This document shows positions 16,339 through 25,095 of a DNA stretch of 64,000 bases, piece after piece. This DNA comes from Bacillota bacterium. Lineage in GTDB: Bacteria; Bacillota; Clostridia; Christensenellales; SZUA-584. How positions within the stretch are numbered: position 1 is the stretch's first letter; each line of letters begins with the position of its first letter. Both the position numbers and the translations under genes were made by a program. The notes under the pieces are model-generated. The model was not told the DNA's origin, made no database searches, and worked only from the letters and a program-made list of their open reading frames with translations. The stretch covers positions 81,300 through 145,299 of the forward strand of contig JAEZKQ010000010.1 of the NCBI GenBank assembly GCA_023436115.1, given 5' to 3'.

Positions 16339-17160
16339 TTAAAACCCTTCGCCCATCACTTCTTTGACATCGGCCACAATCACAAACGCTTTCTCATCGA
16401 TGCTTTTCACGATGCGCTTTAATTTAGCTCCTTCCGTATGCCATCTTAACACACAGAGCAGCACTTCCTTTTGTTGTCCGCTGTATACGCCCCTGGCATC
16501 AATAGCGGTGACGCCGCGGCTCAGCTTTTCCATAATGACCTTGGAAATTTCTTCGTTTTTGTCACTGATGATGTAAAACGCCTTGGCGATCGCAAGCCCT
16601 TCTGTAATCACATCAATAAGCTTTGATGTGATGTAGAGCGACGCAATGGCGTACAGCGCCGCCTTAGGCTCAAATATAAAGCCCGCAGCCGCAATCACGA
16701 GAAAATCGATCCCAAATACAAAAACGCCGATACCGATAGATTTGAACCGTGAGCAGAGCATCTTGGCGGCCATGTCCGTGCCGCCTGTGCTGCCTCCTGA
16801 GCGCACCACCATACCGATGCCACCGCCCACCAGAACACCGCCATAAACACACCCTAAAAACATATCCTGACTGGACGGAATGGGGTAGATCTCGGCAAGC
16901 ACCGAATACAATACCAGCGCATAAGCGGTACGTATCGCAAAGCTTTTGCCGACGATCTTAAAACCTAAAAAGAACAGCGGTATATTGAGTACGGCGATGC
17001 TGATACCCAATGGGAAACCGAATACATGATAAAGTATAGTGGCGATGCCGCTGATACCGCCTGCTGCGATTTTATTGGGTACAAGAAACAGGTTCAGCCC
17101 TGCCACAGCAAGAGCCACACCGATGGTAATGAGTATGTAGTCTTTGGTGCGCTGTTTCAT
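16339..17160 (-). CDS. YitT family membrane protein (DUF161 plus DUF2179)
   Basis: A 273-residue protein: about five N-terminal membrane helices (1-190) with the family segments NKIAAGGISGIATIL and RSGGSTGGTDMAAK, then a soluble C-terminal DUF2179 domain (about 200-273, with ARGVYSGQQKEVLLCV and a terminal DVKEVMGEGF). The family is common in several copies in Firmicutes; transport has been suggested but the substrate is unknown. The start has AGGAGGCGCA directly upstream. Length is normal. Confidence 0.88.
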   Translation of the reverse strand: MKQRTKDYILITIGVALAVAGLNLFLVPNKIAAGGISGIATILYHVFGFPLGISIAVLNIPLFFLGFKIVGKSFAIRTAYALVLYSVLAEIYPIPSSQDMFLGCVYGGVLVGGGIGMVVRSGGSTGGTDMAAKMLCSRFKSIGIGVFVFGIDFLVIAAAGFIFEPKAALYAIASLYITSKLIDVITEGLAIAKAFYIISDKNEEISKVIMEKLSRGVTAIDARGVYSGQQKEVLLCVLRWHTEGAKLKRIVKSIDEKAFVIVADVKEVMGEGF

Positions 17161-17232
17161 TGCGCCTCCTTGAGCGAAGATTAAGCTTATAAGAGCCCGG
17201 CTATTAAAAAGCGGAAGAATTTTTCCTCCGCT

Positions 17233-17592
17233 TTAGTTTTTGTCGTTTTGTTTCGATTTATCAAACCCCATACTAATGGAAATGGCTTCGTCAATGCGAA
17301 GCATATCCTCTTCGCTCAGCCGTCCTACTTTTTTTATCAGCCGGGTCTTGTCAATCGTCCTGATTTGTTCTAAGAGAACAACGCTCTTTTCGCTTAACGC
17401 ATCTTCATCGATGATGATATGCGTCGGCAGGCGCGCCTTGCCAAGATTGGACGTTATGGCTGCAACGATCACCGTTGGGCTAAACCGGTTGCCGGTGTCG
17501 TTTTGTATCACAAGCACGGGACGAATGCCGCCTTGCTCTGATCCTGTAACGGGGTTTAAATCCGCGTAAAAAATATCCCCTCGCTCTATCAT
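17233..17592 (-). CDS. MazF/NdoA-family endoribonuclease toxin without a visible partner
   Basis: A 119-residue PemK/MazF-type protein: RGDIFYADLNPVTGSEQGG at the N-terminus, RPVLVIQND, and LLEQIRTIDKTRL toward the C-terminus are the conserved beta strands of the EndoA/NdoA branch, which cuts mRNA at short sequences. ATG 17592 is preferred to one at 17634 because the conserved domain begins there and GGGGTGG precedes it. In Bacillus the antitoxin gene lies just upstream; here the upstream 340 bases hold no antitoxin-like frame, so the partner is elsewhere, very short, or lost. Confidence 0.88.
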   Translation of the reverse strand: MIERGDIFYADLNPVTGSEQGGIRPVLVIQNDTGNRFSPTVIVAAITSNLGKARLPTHIIIDEDALSEKSVVLLEQIRTIDKTRLIKKVGRLSEEDMLRIDEAISISMGFDKSKQNDKN

Positions 17593-17730
17593 ATTCCACC
17601 CCGCGTATGCTGTTTTGGTTTCCCTTAATATCATATGAGCAAGCGAGGTGTTGTGTTAGCCCTTTATGACGTGAGTCCGGATGTTTTGTGAAACGTATCT
17701 ATGATACCAAAACCCAAAAAATCCGCATAA

Positions 17731-17754
17731 TATCACTATTTAAACTCAGTGATA
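17731..17754. promoter_or_regulatory. Dyad TATCACT-N10-AGTGATA upstream of the MazF-like gene
   Basis: Perfect 7-bp arms at 17731-17737 and 17748-17754, in the 340-base gap 17593-17933. A shorter dyad GTATC/GATAC-like sequence lies near 17698-17710. I see no gene in this gap. The arms resemble the TATCACA/TGTGATA dyad in front of the other MazF-like gene at 41500. Confidence 0.3.
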
Positions 17755-17933
17755 CAGAACGAAAATCCACCGTCTGAGCACTAAATCTATTTAATTTTTT
17801 GATTGACATCGACACTATGCGTGTTATTACATACAGCACAATGACCAATCGTGGAATCCATACGAGCCCGCGCGAACCGCGAAGCGTGGACTTGCAGAAT
17901 CAGACAAGTGTATATTTGCGCAGAAGTTGCCGT

Positions 17934-18719
17934 TTATCCGAGCAGTTCCAGTGCGTTACCGCACATTATTCTCTCGATGTCTTCGGCGGGAAGATCCAGC
18001 GATCTGATATGCTCAATCTCGTCATCGGCGCGCTTCCAGGGTGAATCGGTGCCAAACAACACGCGATGGGCGCCGTGCCGGCGAATCATCCGGGACATAT
18101 CCTCACTTTGGAGCGCATAATACGAATACGATGTATCGATATAAATAGGCAAACCCAGAAGCACATCTTCCACATCGCGCCACAATGCATGGGAACCCAT
18201 ATGTGCGGCGACGAGCTTAAGCCCGGGTGTATTGTCCACAATGCGGCGGATCATGAGCGGTGTGCAGCGCACGGGGGCTGGGCAGCCGATATCCACACCC
18301 GCATGCAGCACGACGATAAGACCAAGGTCGCGCAGCGCCGCATAACGCGGCATCATGCGCGGATCGTCCGCAAAAAAATGCTGGTAATCGGGGTGAAGCT
18401 TGATCCCTTTAAAGCCGTCTGTTTTTAGCTGCGCGGCAACGTCAATAAAGCCGTCGTCATCGGGATGCAGCGCACCGAAAAACAGCAGCTTCTCATCCGT
18501 ATTGCGCAGGGCCCAGTCGTTGATGACATTTACCTGCGAGGGCTTTGTGGCCACAGGCAGCACCACAGCCTTGTCGATGCCGCAAGCAGCCATGTGCTTT
18601 TTTAAGCCATCCGCCGTACCGTCGTGCTGCGCACTGATGTTGGCGTTGTTTTCGAGCCTGCCGATTGCCGAAGCCGCCAGCGAATCGGCAAAGCAGTGAG
18701 TATGAAAATCGATTATCAT
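17934..18719 (-). CDS. Metal-dependent amidohydrolase (amidohydrolase_2 family)
   Basis: A 261-residue TIM-barrel hydrolase. The N-terminal HTH (FHTHCFAD, residues 4-11) supplies two metal ligands; GIKLHPDYQ, VLHAG, AAHMG and FGTDSPW give the later ligands and the catalytic Asp in the order expected for the family. Members decarboxylate or hydrolyse small cyclic and aromatic compounds; the substrate here is unknown. It is a lone minus-strand gene between the MazF-like gene and ytxC. Confidence 0.85.
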   Translation of the reverse strand: MIIDFHTHCFADSLAASAIGRLENNANISAQHDGTADGLKKHMAACGIDKAVVLPVATKPSQVNVINDWALRNTDEKLLFFGALHPDDDGFIDVAAQLKTDGFKGIKLHPDYQHFFADDPRMMPRYAALRDLGLIVVLHAGVDIGCPAPVRCTPLMIRRIVDNTPGLKLVAAHMGSHALWRDVEDVLLGLPIYIDTSYSYYALQSEDMSRMIRRHGAHRVLFGTDSPWKRADDEIEHIRSLDLPAEDIERIMCGNALELLG

Positions 18720-18791
18720 TTGTTGACTCCGCTAGGTTATGTTCAGACACCATATTACACCAAGCGGCGTTTTTTGTGAAGGAAAAGGCTG

Positions 18792-19619
18792 CTAAATCAT
18801 ATCCTCCGAAAACTCGACGCGCTTGCCGAAGACATCTTTGATCGTCTCAATAATACGTTCATCCCAGAAACGGTCTTTATTGTGCACCACGATGGACAGC
18901 GGTGCCATATTCACAAGAGCGCTGAGCAGCGCATCGTCCTTGTCGATACGTTCGCCCGAAAACCGGCACTTTAATAGACAAAGCCGATCGTCCAGCAGCA
19001 TATATTCACCATCGCCGTCGACACAGATATGCACTTGGCGCACACGGGGGATACGTATTCTTACAAACAGCCGTAATATTTCAACAAACTCGGCATATTC
19101 ACGTTTTTTGATATACTCTTCCACACAGAGCGCAAGCTCTTTTTCCCACGATTCCAAATAGTCCTTCATGCGAAAACGCATAAAGCCTTCCAGCATTACG
19201 GTATCGGCCTCGTTCTGCGCAAGCATATCGCTCAGGCGCTGCTTCACATCGATTTTGCACAAAGCGACCTCGTTCTTCTGTCCTGATGTGCCGTACCACA
19301 GCCTCTTTAACGCTTTTACGAGTATATCACACTGCTCTTTTTCGGACAGGAAATAATACTCCTGCTTTAACAGCCGTACCATATGACGAATCTGCAGATT
19401 CTCCACGATGATATCGGAAAGTATCGCACAAAGCATGGTGTGCTCTTTTTCTTCACAATGATCACAATCGGAAAGGCACACCTTTGCGATGCGCCCTTCA
19501 GTACCGTCAATCTCATCGATACTCACAATACAGCCCTGACGCAACGCGTCATGCATGCGGTTCGATATGAGCGGTGCCAACTCAAGGCCCTGATCTTCTA
19601 TTCCAATAATAATATTCAA
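18792..19619 (-). CDS. ytxC: YtxC-like sporulation-associated protein
   Basis: A 275-residue protein matching the YtxC family in length and in the segments EGFMRFRMKDYLESW and EEYIKKREYAEFVEILRLF. YtxC is widespread and restricted to endospore formers, with unknown function. Cys and His residues cluster at about 49-56 (CLSDCDHC), which is unusual and could bind a metal. The start has AGGGTGACG upstream. The identification rests on recognised family segments, not a search. Confidence 0.75.
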   Translation of the reverse strand: MNIIIGIEDQGLELAPLISNRMHDALRQGCIVSIDEIDGTEGRIAKVCLSDCDHCEEKEHTMLCAILSDIIVENLQIRHMVRLLKQEYYFLSEKEQCDILVKALKRLWYGTSGQKNEVALCKIDVKQRLSDMLAQNEADTVMLEGFMRFRMKDYLESWEKELALCVEEYIKKREYAEFVEILRLFVRIRIPRVRQVHICVDGDGEYMLLDDRLCLLKCRFSGERIDKDDALLSALVNMAPLSIVVHNKDRFWDERIIETIKDVFGKRVEFSEDMI

Positions 19620-19810
19620 TCAACGTCACCCTTTTTTCATGGTTCTATATAATTTATGCCGGGCTAAAATAAACGTTTCTCACATTAATCTTTGCAGCGA
19701 AATAAAATAATCTCGTTGTAATTTTTGTAAGTTGCCCGTTGACTGATCGTCGTGTTGTTATGGTATAAATTGGTGATATCATTTTTCGCTATTTATATAG
19801 GGAGGGCATT

Positions 19811-19912
19811 ATGCCGCTGCTGGATATTTCCGATTTAAAGAAACATTTCAAAAACATCAAAGCCGTTCGGGATGGCACTTGTGCTGTTAACGGTCAGCAT
19901 GTTACTTTATAA
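19811..19912 (+). pseudogene. Truncated ABC transporter ATPase (N-terminal remnant)
   Basis: ATG 19811, with GGGAGGGCATT upstream, reads LLDISDLKKHFKNIKAVRDG, the standard first strands of an oligopeptide/sugar-type ABC ATPase, and then ends after 33 codons before Walker A. No continuation is found in any frame downstream. A large internal or 3' deletion left the start of the gene with its translation signals. The next gene begins 26 bases later. Confidence 0.6.
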
Positions 19913-19937
19913 CAAAAAGCAAAGAGTGTGATAGGCC

Positions 19938-20480
19938 ATGAGCGATAGGATACTTGAGACGGCGGAAAAATACAGACAGCTTGCGCAGGACATCTCTGTG
20001 TTTGAAGCGGATAAGAGCTTTGATAACAGTCTGCCCATGCAGATGCAGACGGCATTGCTGCGCCTCTATTACGCCAAGTCACTGGAGGCCCGTCTGGATA
20101 AATGCGAAGCGCTGCTTACTGAGGAGACCGAGCAGGAAACGGTGGATGTGTTAACACAGGCCGCCCAGACCGTTGACGATGCAGCAGCCAGCGCGATGGG
20201 CCAGATCGAGGACTATGGCAGGCAGGATGCTGCTTTTGCCCGTATGCTTGATGCGCTCTCGATGGGAACAACGGGCGAGGGGCTTAAAGACCTGCTCTGC
20301 AAGCTTTATAAATGCGAGAACATCATCGCCATGGCTTACAGTTATGCGTCGGCCCATTCTTATACGACCACACCTGAAGAATATATGAAGACGCGAATGG
20401 ACATAGACATCGAGGCGCTGTTTGAACAGCGGGAGACGCTGCTTGACAGCATCGCGGGGGCTTTAGAGGAAGCATCATGA
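19938..20480 (+). CDS. Uncharacterised helical protein
   Basis: A 180-residue acidic, almost wholly alpha-helical protein with no signal peptide, no membrane helix and no motif I recognise. Heptad-like stretches around 60-110 and 145-180 suggest coiled-coil packing. GTGTGATAGG upstream of ATG 19938 is a weak ribosome binding site, so expression may depend on translation of the short remnant just upstream (19811-19912). It could have been the neighbour of the lost ABC transporter. Codon use looks like the rest of the window, so I take it as real. Confidence 0.65.
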   Translation: MSDRILETAEKYRQLAQDISVFEADKSFDNSLPMQMQTALLRLYYAKSLEARLDKCEALLTEETEQETVDVLTQAAQTVDDAAASAMGQIEDYGRQDAAFARMLDALSMGTTGEGLKDLLCKLYKCENIIAMAYSYASAHSYTTTPEEYMKTRMDIDIEALFEQRETLLDSIAGALEEAS

Positions 20481-20579
20481 GCGTTGCATTGATATGGTTG
20501 TTTCGTTTAGTTCATGAGTGGTATTTTGATAGCTAAAGTATAGATTGCTTTCTCTTCGGATATTTGGGCTTATAATAAA

Positions 20580-20615
20580 GCTGGCCGGCACCGCAAAACA
20601 TGGCCGGTGAGTTTT
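20580..20615 (+). terminator. Weak terminator candidate
   Basis: GCTGGCC (20580-20586) pairs with GGCCGGT (20602-20608) with two G-U pairs, then GAGTTTTT. It is the only structure in the 312-base gap 20481-20792; TTGACA at 20695 has no matching -10 box. Confidence 0.4.
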
Positions 20616-20792
20616 TCAATTTATAAAAACAATGTGTAAGATATAGTATTCTTGAAACCATTGCTGCGATGATGCTATAATTCCCAAGTAGCATTTGACA
20701 ATTTCGGGGAAGTCTCTTTGGTCGTGTTTTTCAAGTAAATGGATGGACGATTTGTATGCAAGTTTCCCCTCAGACATCAACAAGGAGTATCT

Positions 20793-22937
20793 ATGATCAA
20801 TATCGCAAAACAGATCGCTGACGAACTGCAAATTAAAGAAGCGCAGGTTCAAAGCGCCATATCGCTGTTGGATCAGGGCAATACCGTCCCTTTCATCGCG
20901 CGGTACAGAAAGGAAGTCACCGGCTCTCTCACGGACGAAACGCTGCGTCAGCTGGCCGACAGGCTGGAATATCTGCGCAAGCTGGAAGAGCGCAAGGAAG
21001 AGGTTATCCGGCTGATCAGCGAGCAGGGCAAAATGACGGACGAGCTCAAAGCCAAGATAGAAGCCGCGCAGGGCGTTACCGAGGTAGACGATATATATCG
21101 CCCATACCGCCCCAAACGGCGCACACGCGCAACGATCGCCAAGGAAAAGGGCTTAGAGCCGCTGGCGCTGCTGATATGGGAACAGCAGACGAGCGACGCA
21201 GATATTGATATTATCGCGGCGGACTATGTGAACGCGGAAAAGGAAGTGGAAAGCGCCAAGGCAGCGGTGGCGGGTGCGCTGGATATCATCGCGGAAATGG
21301 TGTCCGACGATGCAGATCTTCGAAAACAGCTTCGTGAATGGGTGAGGCGCAACGGTCTCGCCGTCTCCAAAGCGGCGGTGGACAAAAGCACAGTTTACGA
21401 TATGTATTACGATTTCTCCGAACCGGTGGCAAAGCTTGTGCCCCACAGGGTGTTGGCGCTTAACCGCGGTGAGAAGGAAAAGATTCTGAGTGTCAAGCTG
21501 GATGCCGAAGAGAAGGGCGCGGTGGCGCTGATGCACAGAGCTGTATTCAAACCGCGCTGGCAGAGCGCATACTTACAGTCGGCGCTGGAAGACGCGTATA
21601 AGCGGCTCGTTTTCCCGTCCATCGAGCGCGAGATACGCGGCGAGCTCACAGAAGCCGCCGAGGAGCAGGCCATCAAGGTGTTCGGCGAGAACCTTAAGAA
21701 TCTGCTGCTTCAGCCGCCCGTGCATGGAAAAACTGTACTGGGTTTAGACCCGGGTTTTCGAACAGGCAATAAAGTGGCCGTGGTCGATCCCACGGGCAAG
21801 GTGCTGGAAACGGGCGTGGTGTATATGACGCTGGAGCATCACGACATAGCCAAAGCTAAGGACTATCTAAAAAAGCTCATCGACAAGCATAAAGTGGATA
21901 TTATCGCCATCGGCAACGGTACGGCTTCCAAGGAAACCGAAGCCGTGGTAGCGGAACTCATCAAAATGCTCTCAAGGCCCGTTTTCTATATGGTCGTCAG
22001 CGAAGCGGGCGCTTCGGTTTATTCGGCGTCTGCGCTGGGCACCGAGGAATTTCCGGAGTTCGACGTGGCGCTGCGCAGCGCGGTTTCCATCGCTCGGCGG
22101 CTTCAGGACCCGCTGGCCGAGCTGGTCAAGATAGACCCCAAGGCCATCGGTGTGGGGCAATATCAGCACGACGTGAACCAAAAGCGCCTTGCGGAAATGC
22201 TGGGCGGCGTGGTAGAAGACTGCGTGAACGCGGTGGGTGTGGATTTAAACACGGCATCACCTTCGCTGCTTAAATACATTTCGGGTATAACAGCTGCCGT
22301 GGCCAAAAACATCGTGGAAATGCGCGAAAGCCAAGGCGGCTTCAAAGACCGTCAGCAGCTCAAAAAAGTAAAAGGCCTTGGCGGCAAGGCGTTTGAGCAA
22401 TGCGCGGGCTTTATGCGCATACCCGGCGCGGAAAATATACTCGACAACACGGCGATCCATCCCGAATCCTACGGTGCGGTGGGTCTGCTTATGAAAAAGC
22501 AGGGCGTTAAGCTATCGGACGAAAAGGATCTGGAAACGCTGCGGCAACAGGTGGACAAATGGGATGTGCGCACGCTGGCCGCATCGGTGGGCATCGGCGA
22601 GCCCACGCTTAAGGATATATTTGAAGAGCTCAAAAAGCCGGGCCGCGACCCGCGTGACGCGTTTGAACAGCCTGTGTTTCGCAGCGATGTGATGCATTTA
22701 GAAGACCTGAAAGAGGGCATGGTATTAACGGGGACGGTGCGCAATGTGATCGACTTCGGCGCGTTTGTGGATATCGGTGTGCATCAGGATGGCCTTGTGC
22801 ATATCTCGCAGCTGGCCGACAGGTTTGTGAAGCATCCTATGGATGTGGTCAAAACAGGGGATGTGGTGAAGGTCAAAGTGCTTGCGGTTGATGTGGGTAA
22901 AAAACGCATATCCTTAACAATGAAAAATGTGAATTAG
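20793..22937 (+). CDS. tex: Tex family RNA-binding transcription accessory protein
   Basis: A 714-residue protein with the Tex layout: N-terminal helical domain with FIARYRKEVTGSLTDE, a YqgF/RNase H-like domain (GLDPGFRTGNKVAVVD), helix-hairpin-helix segments (DLNTASPSLL, KVKGLGGKAFEQCAGF), and a C-terminal S1 domain (about 640-710, GTVRNVIDFGAFVDIG). Tex binds nucleic acid and supports gene expression and survival in diverse bacteria. ATG 20793 has AAGGAG 8 bases upstream; an in-frame start at 20739 adds a non-conserved leader. The HAD gene follows after 8 bases. Confidence 0.95.
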   Translation: MINIAKQIADELQIKEAQVQSAISLLDQGNTVPFIARYRKEVTGSLTDETLRQLADRLEYLRKLEERKEEVIRLISEQGKMTDELKAKIEAAQGVTEVDDIYRPYRPKRRTRATIAKEKGLEPLALLIWEQQTSDADIDIIAADYVNAEKEVESAKAAVAGALDIIAEMVSDDADLRKQLREWVRRNGLAVSKAAVDKSTVYDMYYDFSEPVAKLVPHRVLALNRGEKEKILSVKLDAEEKGAVALMHRAVFKPRWQSAYLQSALEDAYKRLVFPSIEREIRGELTEAAEEQAIKVFGENLKNLLLQPPVHGKTVLGLDPGFRTGNKVAVVDPTGKVLETGVVYMTLEHHDIAKAKDYLKKLIDKHKVDIIAIGNGTASKETEAVVAELIKMLSRPVFYMVVSEAGASVYSASALGTEEFPEFDVALRSAVSIARRLQDPLAELVKIDPKAIGVGQYQHDVNQKRLAEMLGGVVEDCVNAVGVDLNTASPSLLKYISGITAAVAKNIVEMRESQGGFKDRQQLKKVKGLGGKAFEQCAGFMRIPGAENILDNTAIHPESYGAVGLLMKKQGVKLSDEKDLETLRQQVDKWDVRTLAASVGIGEPTLKDIFEELKKPGRDPRDAFEQPVFRSDVMHLEDLKEGMVLTGTVRNVIDFGAFVDIGVHQDGLVHISQLADRFVKHPMDVVKTGDVVKVKVLAVDVGKKRISLTMKNVN

Positions 22938-22945
22938 AGGTTAAG

Positions 22946-23623
22946 ATGAAACTGGCGGTATTCGATTTTGACGGGACGCTGTTTCCCCAGGACACGCTGC
23001 CCTTTTTGCTAAAGCAGTGGCGCGAGCAAAAGCTATCAATGCGACGGCTGATGGTCACTTATGCGATGGTCGGCGTCATGTACATACGCTATAAGCTGGG
23101 GTTGTATGGCAGCATGTCGCGGGAGCACATGCGCAAAAAAGCCATGCAGCGTTTCACGCATATATTCCACGCTATGACGAAAGAAGATGTGGATACGTTC
23201 TTTGAGCGCTGCGCAAGGATTATCGTGCAAAGCCTGAATACCGCTGTGGTCGCTGAAATGAGAAACAAAAAAGCAGGCGGATTTCATACCGTGCTGCTCT
23301 CAGGCGGCTATCAAAGGCTGATGGACTATGTGGGCGCGTCGCTATCGTTTGATACCGTGATCGGTACGGCGCTCAAGTATAAGCAAGATACTGTGGACGC
23401 GTCCCAAACGCTGGATATCGTCTCCGGCGATGAGAAGGCTCAGCGGCTGAACGACGCTTTTTCAAGCGTACAAGTGGATTGGGAGCAAAGCTGCGCTTAT
23501 GCCGACAGCCTGTCAGATATGCCAATACTGCGTCTTGTGGGGCATCCCGTCGTTGTGAACCCCGACCCGGGCCTTGCAAAAGAGCTCGAAACTACGGGCT
23601 GGCCTGTGCTGTCCGAAGCTTAA
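22946..23623 (+). CDS. HAD-superfamily hydrolase, phosphoserine phosphatase-like (subfamily IB)
   Basis: A 225-residue HAD phosphatase. Motif I is FDFDGTLF (residues 6-13; nucleophile Asp 8), motif II is LLSGGY, and motif III SGDEK with YADSLSDMPIL gives the metal-binding acids. The helical cap and length fit subfamily IB, which includes phosphoserine phosphatases and enzymes acting on small phosphates. It is co-transcribed with tex (8-base gap, GAGG upstream). Its 3' end overlaps the convergent MBL-fold gene by four bases. Confidence 0.85.
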   Translation: MKLAVFDFDGTLFPQDTLPFLLKQWREQKLSMRRLMVTYAMVGVMYIRYKLGLYGSMSREHMRKKAMQRFTHIFHAMTKEDVDTFFERCARIIVQSLNTAVVAEMRNKKAGGFHTVLLSGGYQRLMDYVGASLSFDTVIGTALKYKQDTVDASQTLDIVSGDEKAQRLNDAFSSVQVDWEQSCAYADSLSDMPILRLVGHPVVVNPDPGLAKELETTGWPVLSEA

Positions 23624-24249
23624 ACCGAATAAGAAGCAAGCTGCTCGCCGCGCTGAATCGGCTTGCCGTGCGCCGGACAGACCCATGTAAAAGCAATTGA
23701 CGCGATTTTCTTGATGGATAGCAGCATTTGTTCGTAATCCCAGTCCCAAGCAGCAGGATAAGGAATGAGCTTGCCCTTTTTGTTCTCCAGCAGATCTCCC
23801 GCAAAAAGGACACCGTCATATAAAAAGCAGACGTGCCCCGGCGTATGGCCGGGCGACGGCAAAATCTGAATGCCATTTATGGCGTTGCCGCTGAACGCTT
23901 TTAGATTTGCCGGCTTTTTTACTCTTATGATGCGTGACAAGTATTTTTTAAAGCTGTGTCGATCTTTTTCTCCCATGATATAGGGAATATCCTCCGCCGA
24001 GGCCCAGACGGTCGCGTCGGTGGCTTCCTGAAGCAACGCCGCGCTGCCGATATGATCCAGATCATGGTGGGTAATAAGGATATGTCCTATATCTTTGGGG
24101 TTAACACCAAGCGACGAGAGCTCGCGCAGTATGCGGGAACCGTTAAACCCCATGCTGGTGTCGATGAGAACAGGCTCGGGTGTGTAAACGAGATAAGCAT
24201 AGCTTAGTGCTGTCGAATCCAATAAATATACATTTTCCGTGACTTTCAT
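23620..24249 (-). CDS. Metallo-beta-lactamase-fold hydrolase
   Basis: A 209-residue MBL-fold protein with the metal motif HHDLDH (61-66; the third position is Asp, a common variant), the PSPGHTPGH segment, GDLLENK and a C-terminal CPAHGKPI. Glyoxalase II-like or lactonase activity is possible; the substrate is unknown. It follows the PadR regulator by 42 bases on the same strand and may be its target. Confidence 0.85.
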   Translation of the reverse strand: MKVTENVYLLDSTALSYAYLVYTPEPVLIDTSMGFNGSRILRELSSLGVNPKDIGHILITHHDLDHIGSAALLQEATDATVWASAEDIPYIMGEKDRHSFKKYLSRIIRVKKPANLKAFSGNAINGIQILPSPGHTPGHVCFLYDGVLFAGDLLENKKGKLIPYPAAWDWDYEQMLLSIKKIASIAFTWVCPAHGKPIQRGEQLASYSV

Positions 24250-24291
24250 ATTTTCCTCTTTCGTTTATAAAAATGAACGCCTGATGTGTTA

Positions 24292-24852
24292 TCAAACGTT
24301 TTTTGCTTCATTCAAATCGGCGATGCATTCTGTGGCCCATTTTATGGTGGTTTCTATATTCATCAGAGCGCGGCGCAGTATAAATGTCCAATAGAGCTCC
24401 TCGCCGCCGATAAGCTCTAGCTTCTGGGCATAAAGCTGCGTCATCTTTATATAGGATTTGATCTCTTCACGCTGCTTGACCTTCTCGCGAACCAGTCTTT
24501 TAAACTGTTTGATCAACTCAGCCTTAGACAGGTTTGAACCGAAGAACAGCCGCAGACAGAACTCGTCTCGTTTTTCTTTGGAAAGTTTATCCGGAAAGTG
24601 CGCGATCCACTTTTTGAAAGCGGTTTTTCCTGCGGTGGTGATGCTGTATATGCGTTTGTCCGGCTTATCAGACTGCGGCTGAATCACAGAAATTAAATAG
24701 CCCTCGCTTTGAAGTGTATTGAGCTCACGGTATATCTGGCTGATACTTGCGAACCAGAAATTCTTAATCGAGTCATCAAACAGTTTCTTAAGATCGTAGC
24801 CTGTCATGTCCTGATAATTGAGAAGACCGAGAATCGCATATCGAAGAGCCAT
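24292..24852 (-). CDS. PadR family transcriptional regulator
   Basis: A 186-residue regulator starting MALRYAILGLL, with the PadR winged helix (ISQIYRELNTLQSEGYL, YSITTAGKTAF) in residues 1-85 and a C-terminal helical dimerisation domain (Vir-like, 90-186). PadR proteins repress genes for phenolic-acid or drug stress and often themselves. ATG 24852 follows CAGGAGTAAACAC; a longer frame to 24951 runs through the operator. The perfect palindrome at 24871-24890 lies 18 bases before the start and is the likely autoregulatory site. The MBL-fold gene is downstream in the same unit. Confidence 0.92.
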   Translation of the reverse strand: MALRYAILGLLNYQDMTGYDLKKLFDDSIKNFWFASISQIYRELNTLQSEGYLISVIQPQSDKPDKRIYSITTAGKTAFKKWIAHFPDKLSKEKRDEFCLRLFFGSNLSKAELIKQFKRLVREKVKQREEIKSYIKMTQLYAQKLELIGGEELYWTFILRRALMNIETTIKWATECIADLNEAKNV

Positions 24853-24870
24853 GTGTTTACTCCTGAAATA

Positions 24871-24890
24871 ATATTCTACATGTAGAATAT
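24871..24890. promoter_or_regulatory. Perfect 20-bp palindrome, likely PadR operator
   Basis: ATATTCTACATGTAGAATAT is identical to its reverse complement. It contains the ATGTAGAAT/ATTCTACAT halves similar to known PadR sites and lies directly upstream of the padR-like gene. Confidence 0.75.
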
Positions 24891-25002
24891 AAGAGGTATG
24901 GGGATTTATGTCAAGAAATATAAATGCAGCCGTTAAAGAATATATGGGCAAATATTTTCGTTTATGAGCAAAAGCACCATTGGTATAAGGCGTTTAAAAA
25001 GA

Positions 25003-25039
25003 AAAATGCTCCGCTCATACATATAGCACAAAGCGGAGC
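25003..25039 (-). terminator. Terminator of the LysM-GH18 gene
   Basis: GCTCCGCT (25008-25015) and AGCGGAGC (25032-25039) pair perfectly; on the minus strand the stem is followed by ATTTTTC. Confidence 0.85.
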
Positions 25040-25095
25040 GTGACAACGCGGAAAAAAGAATCGGTGGTTTTAAAAAGACCAGCATGAAAAGCATT

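Noticed and set aside
17803..17831. Plus-strand TTGACA-N17-ATTACA
   Set aside because: Poor -10 box and no plus-strand gene downstream; the next gene is on the other strand.
20695..20700. TTGACA before tex
   Set aside because: No -10 box at 16-18 bases.
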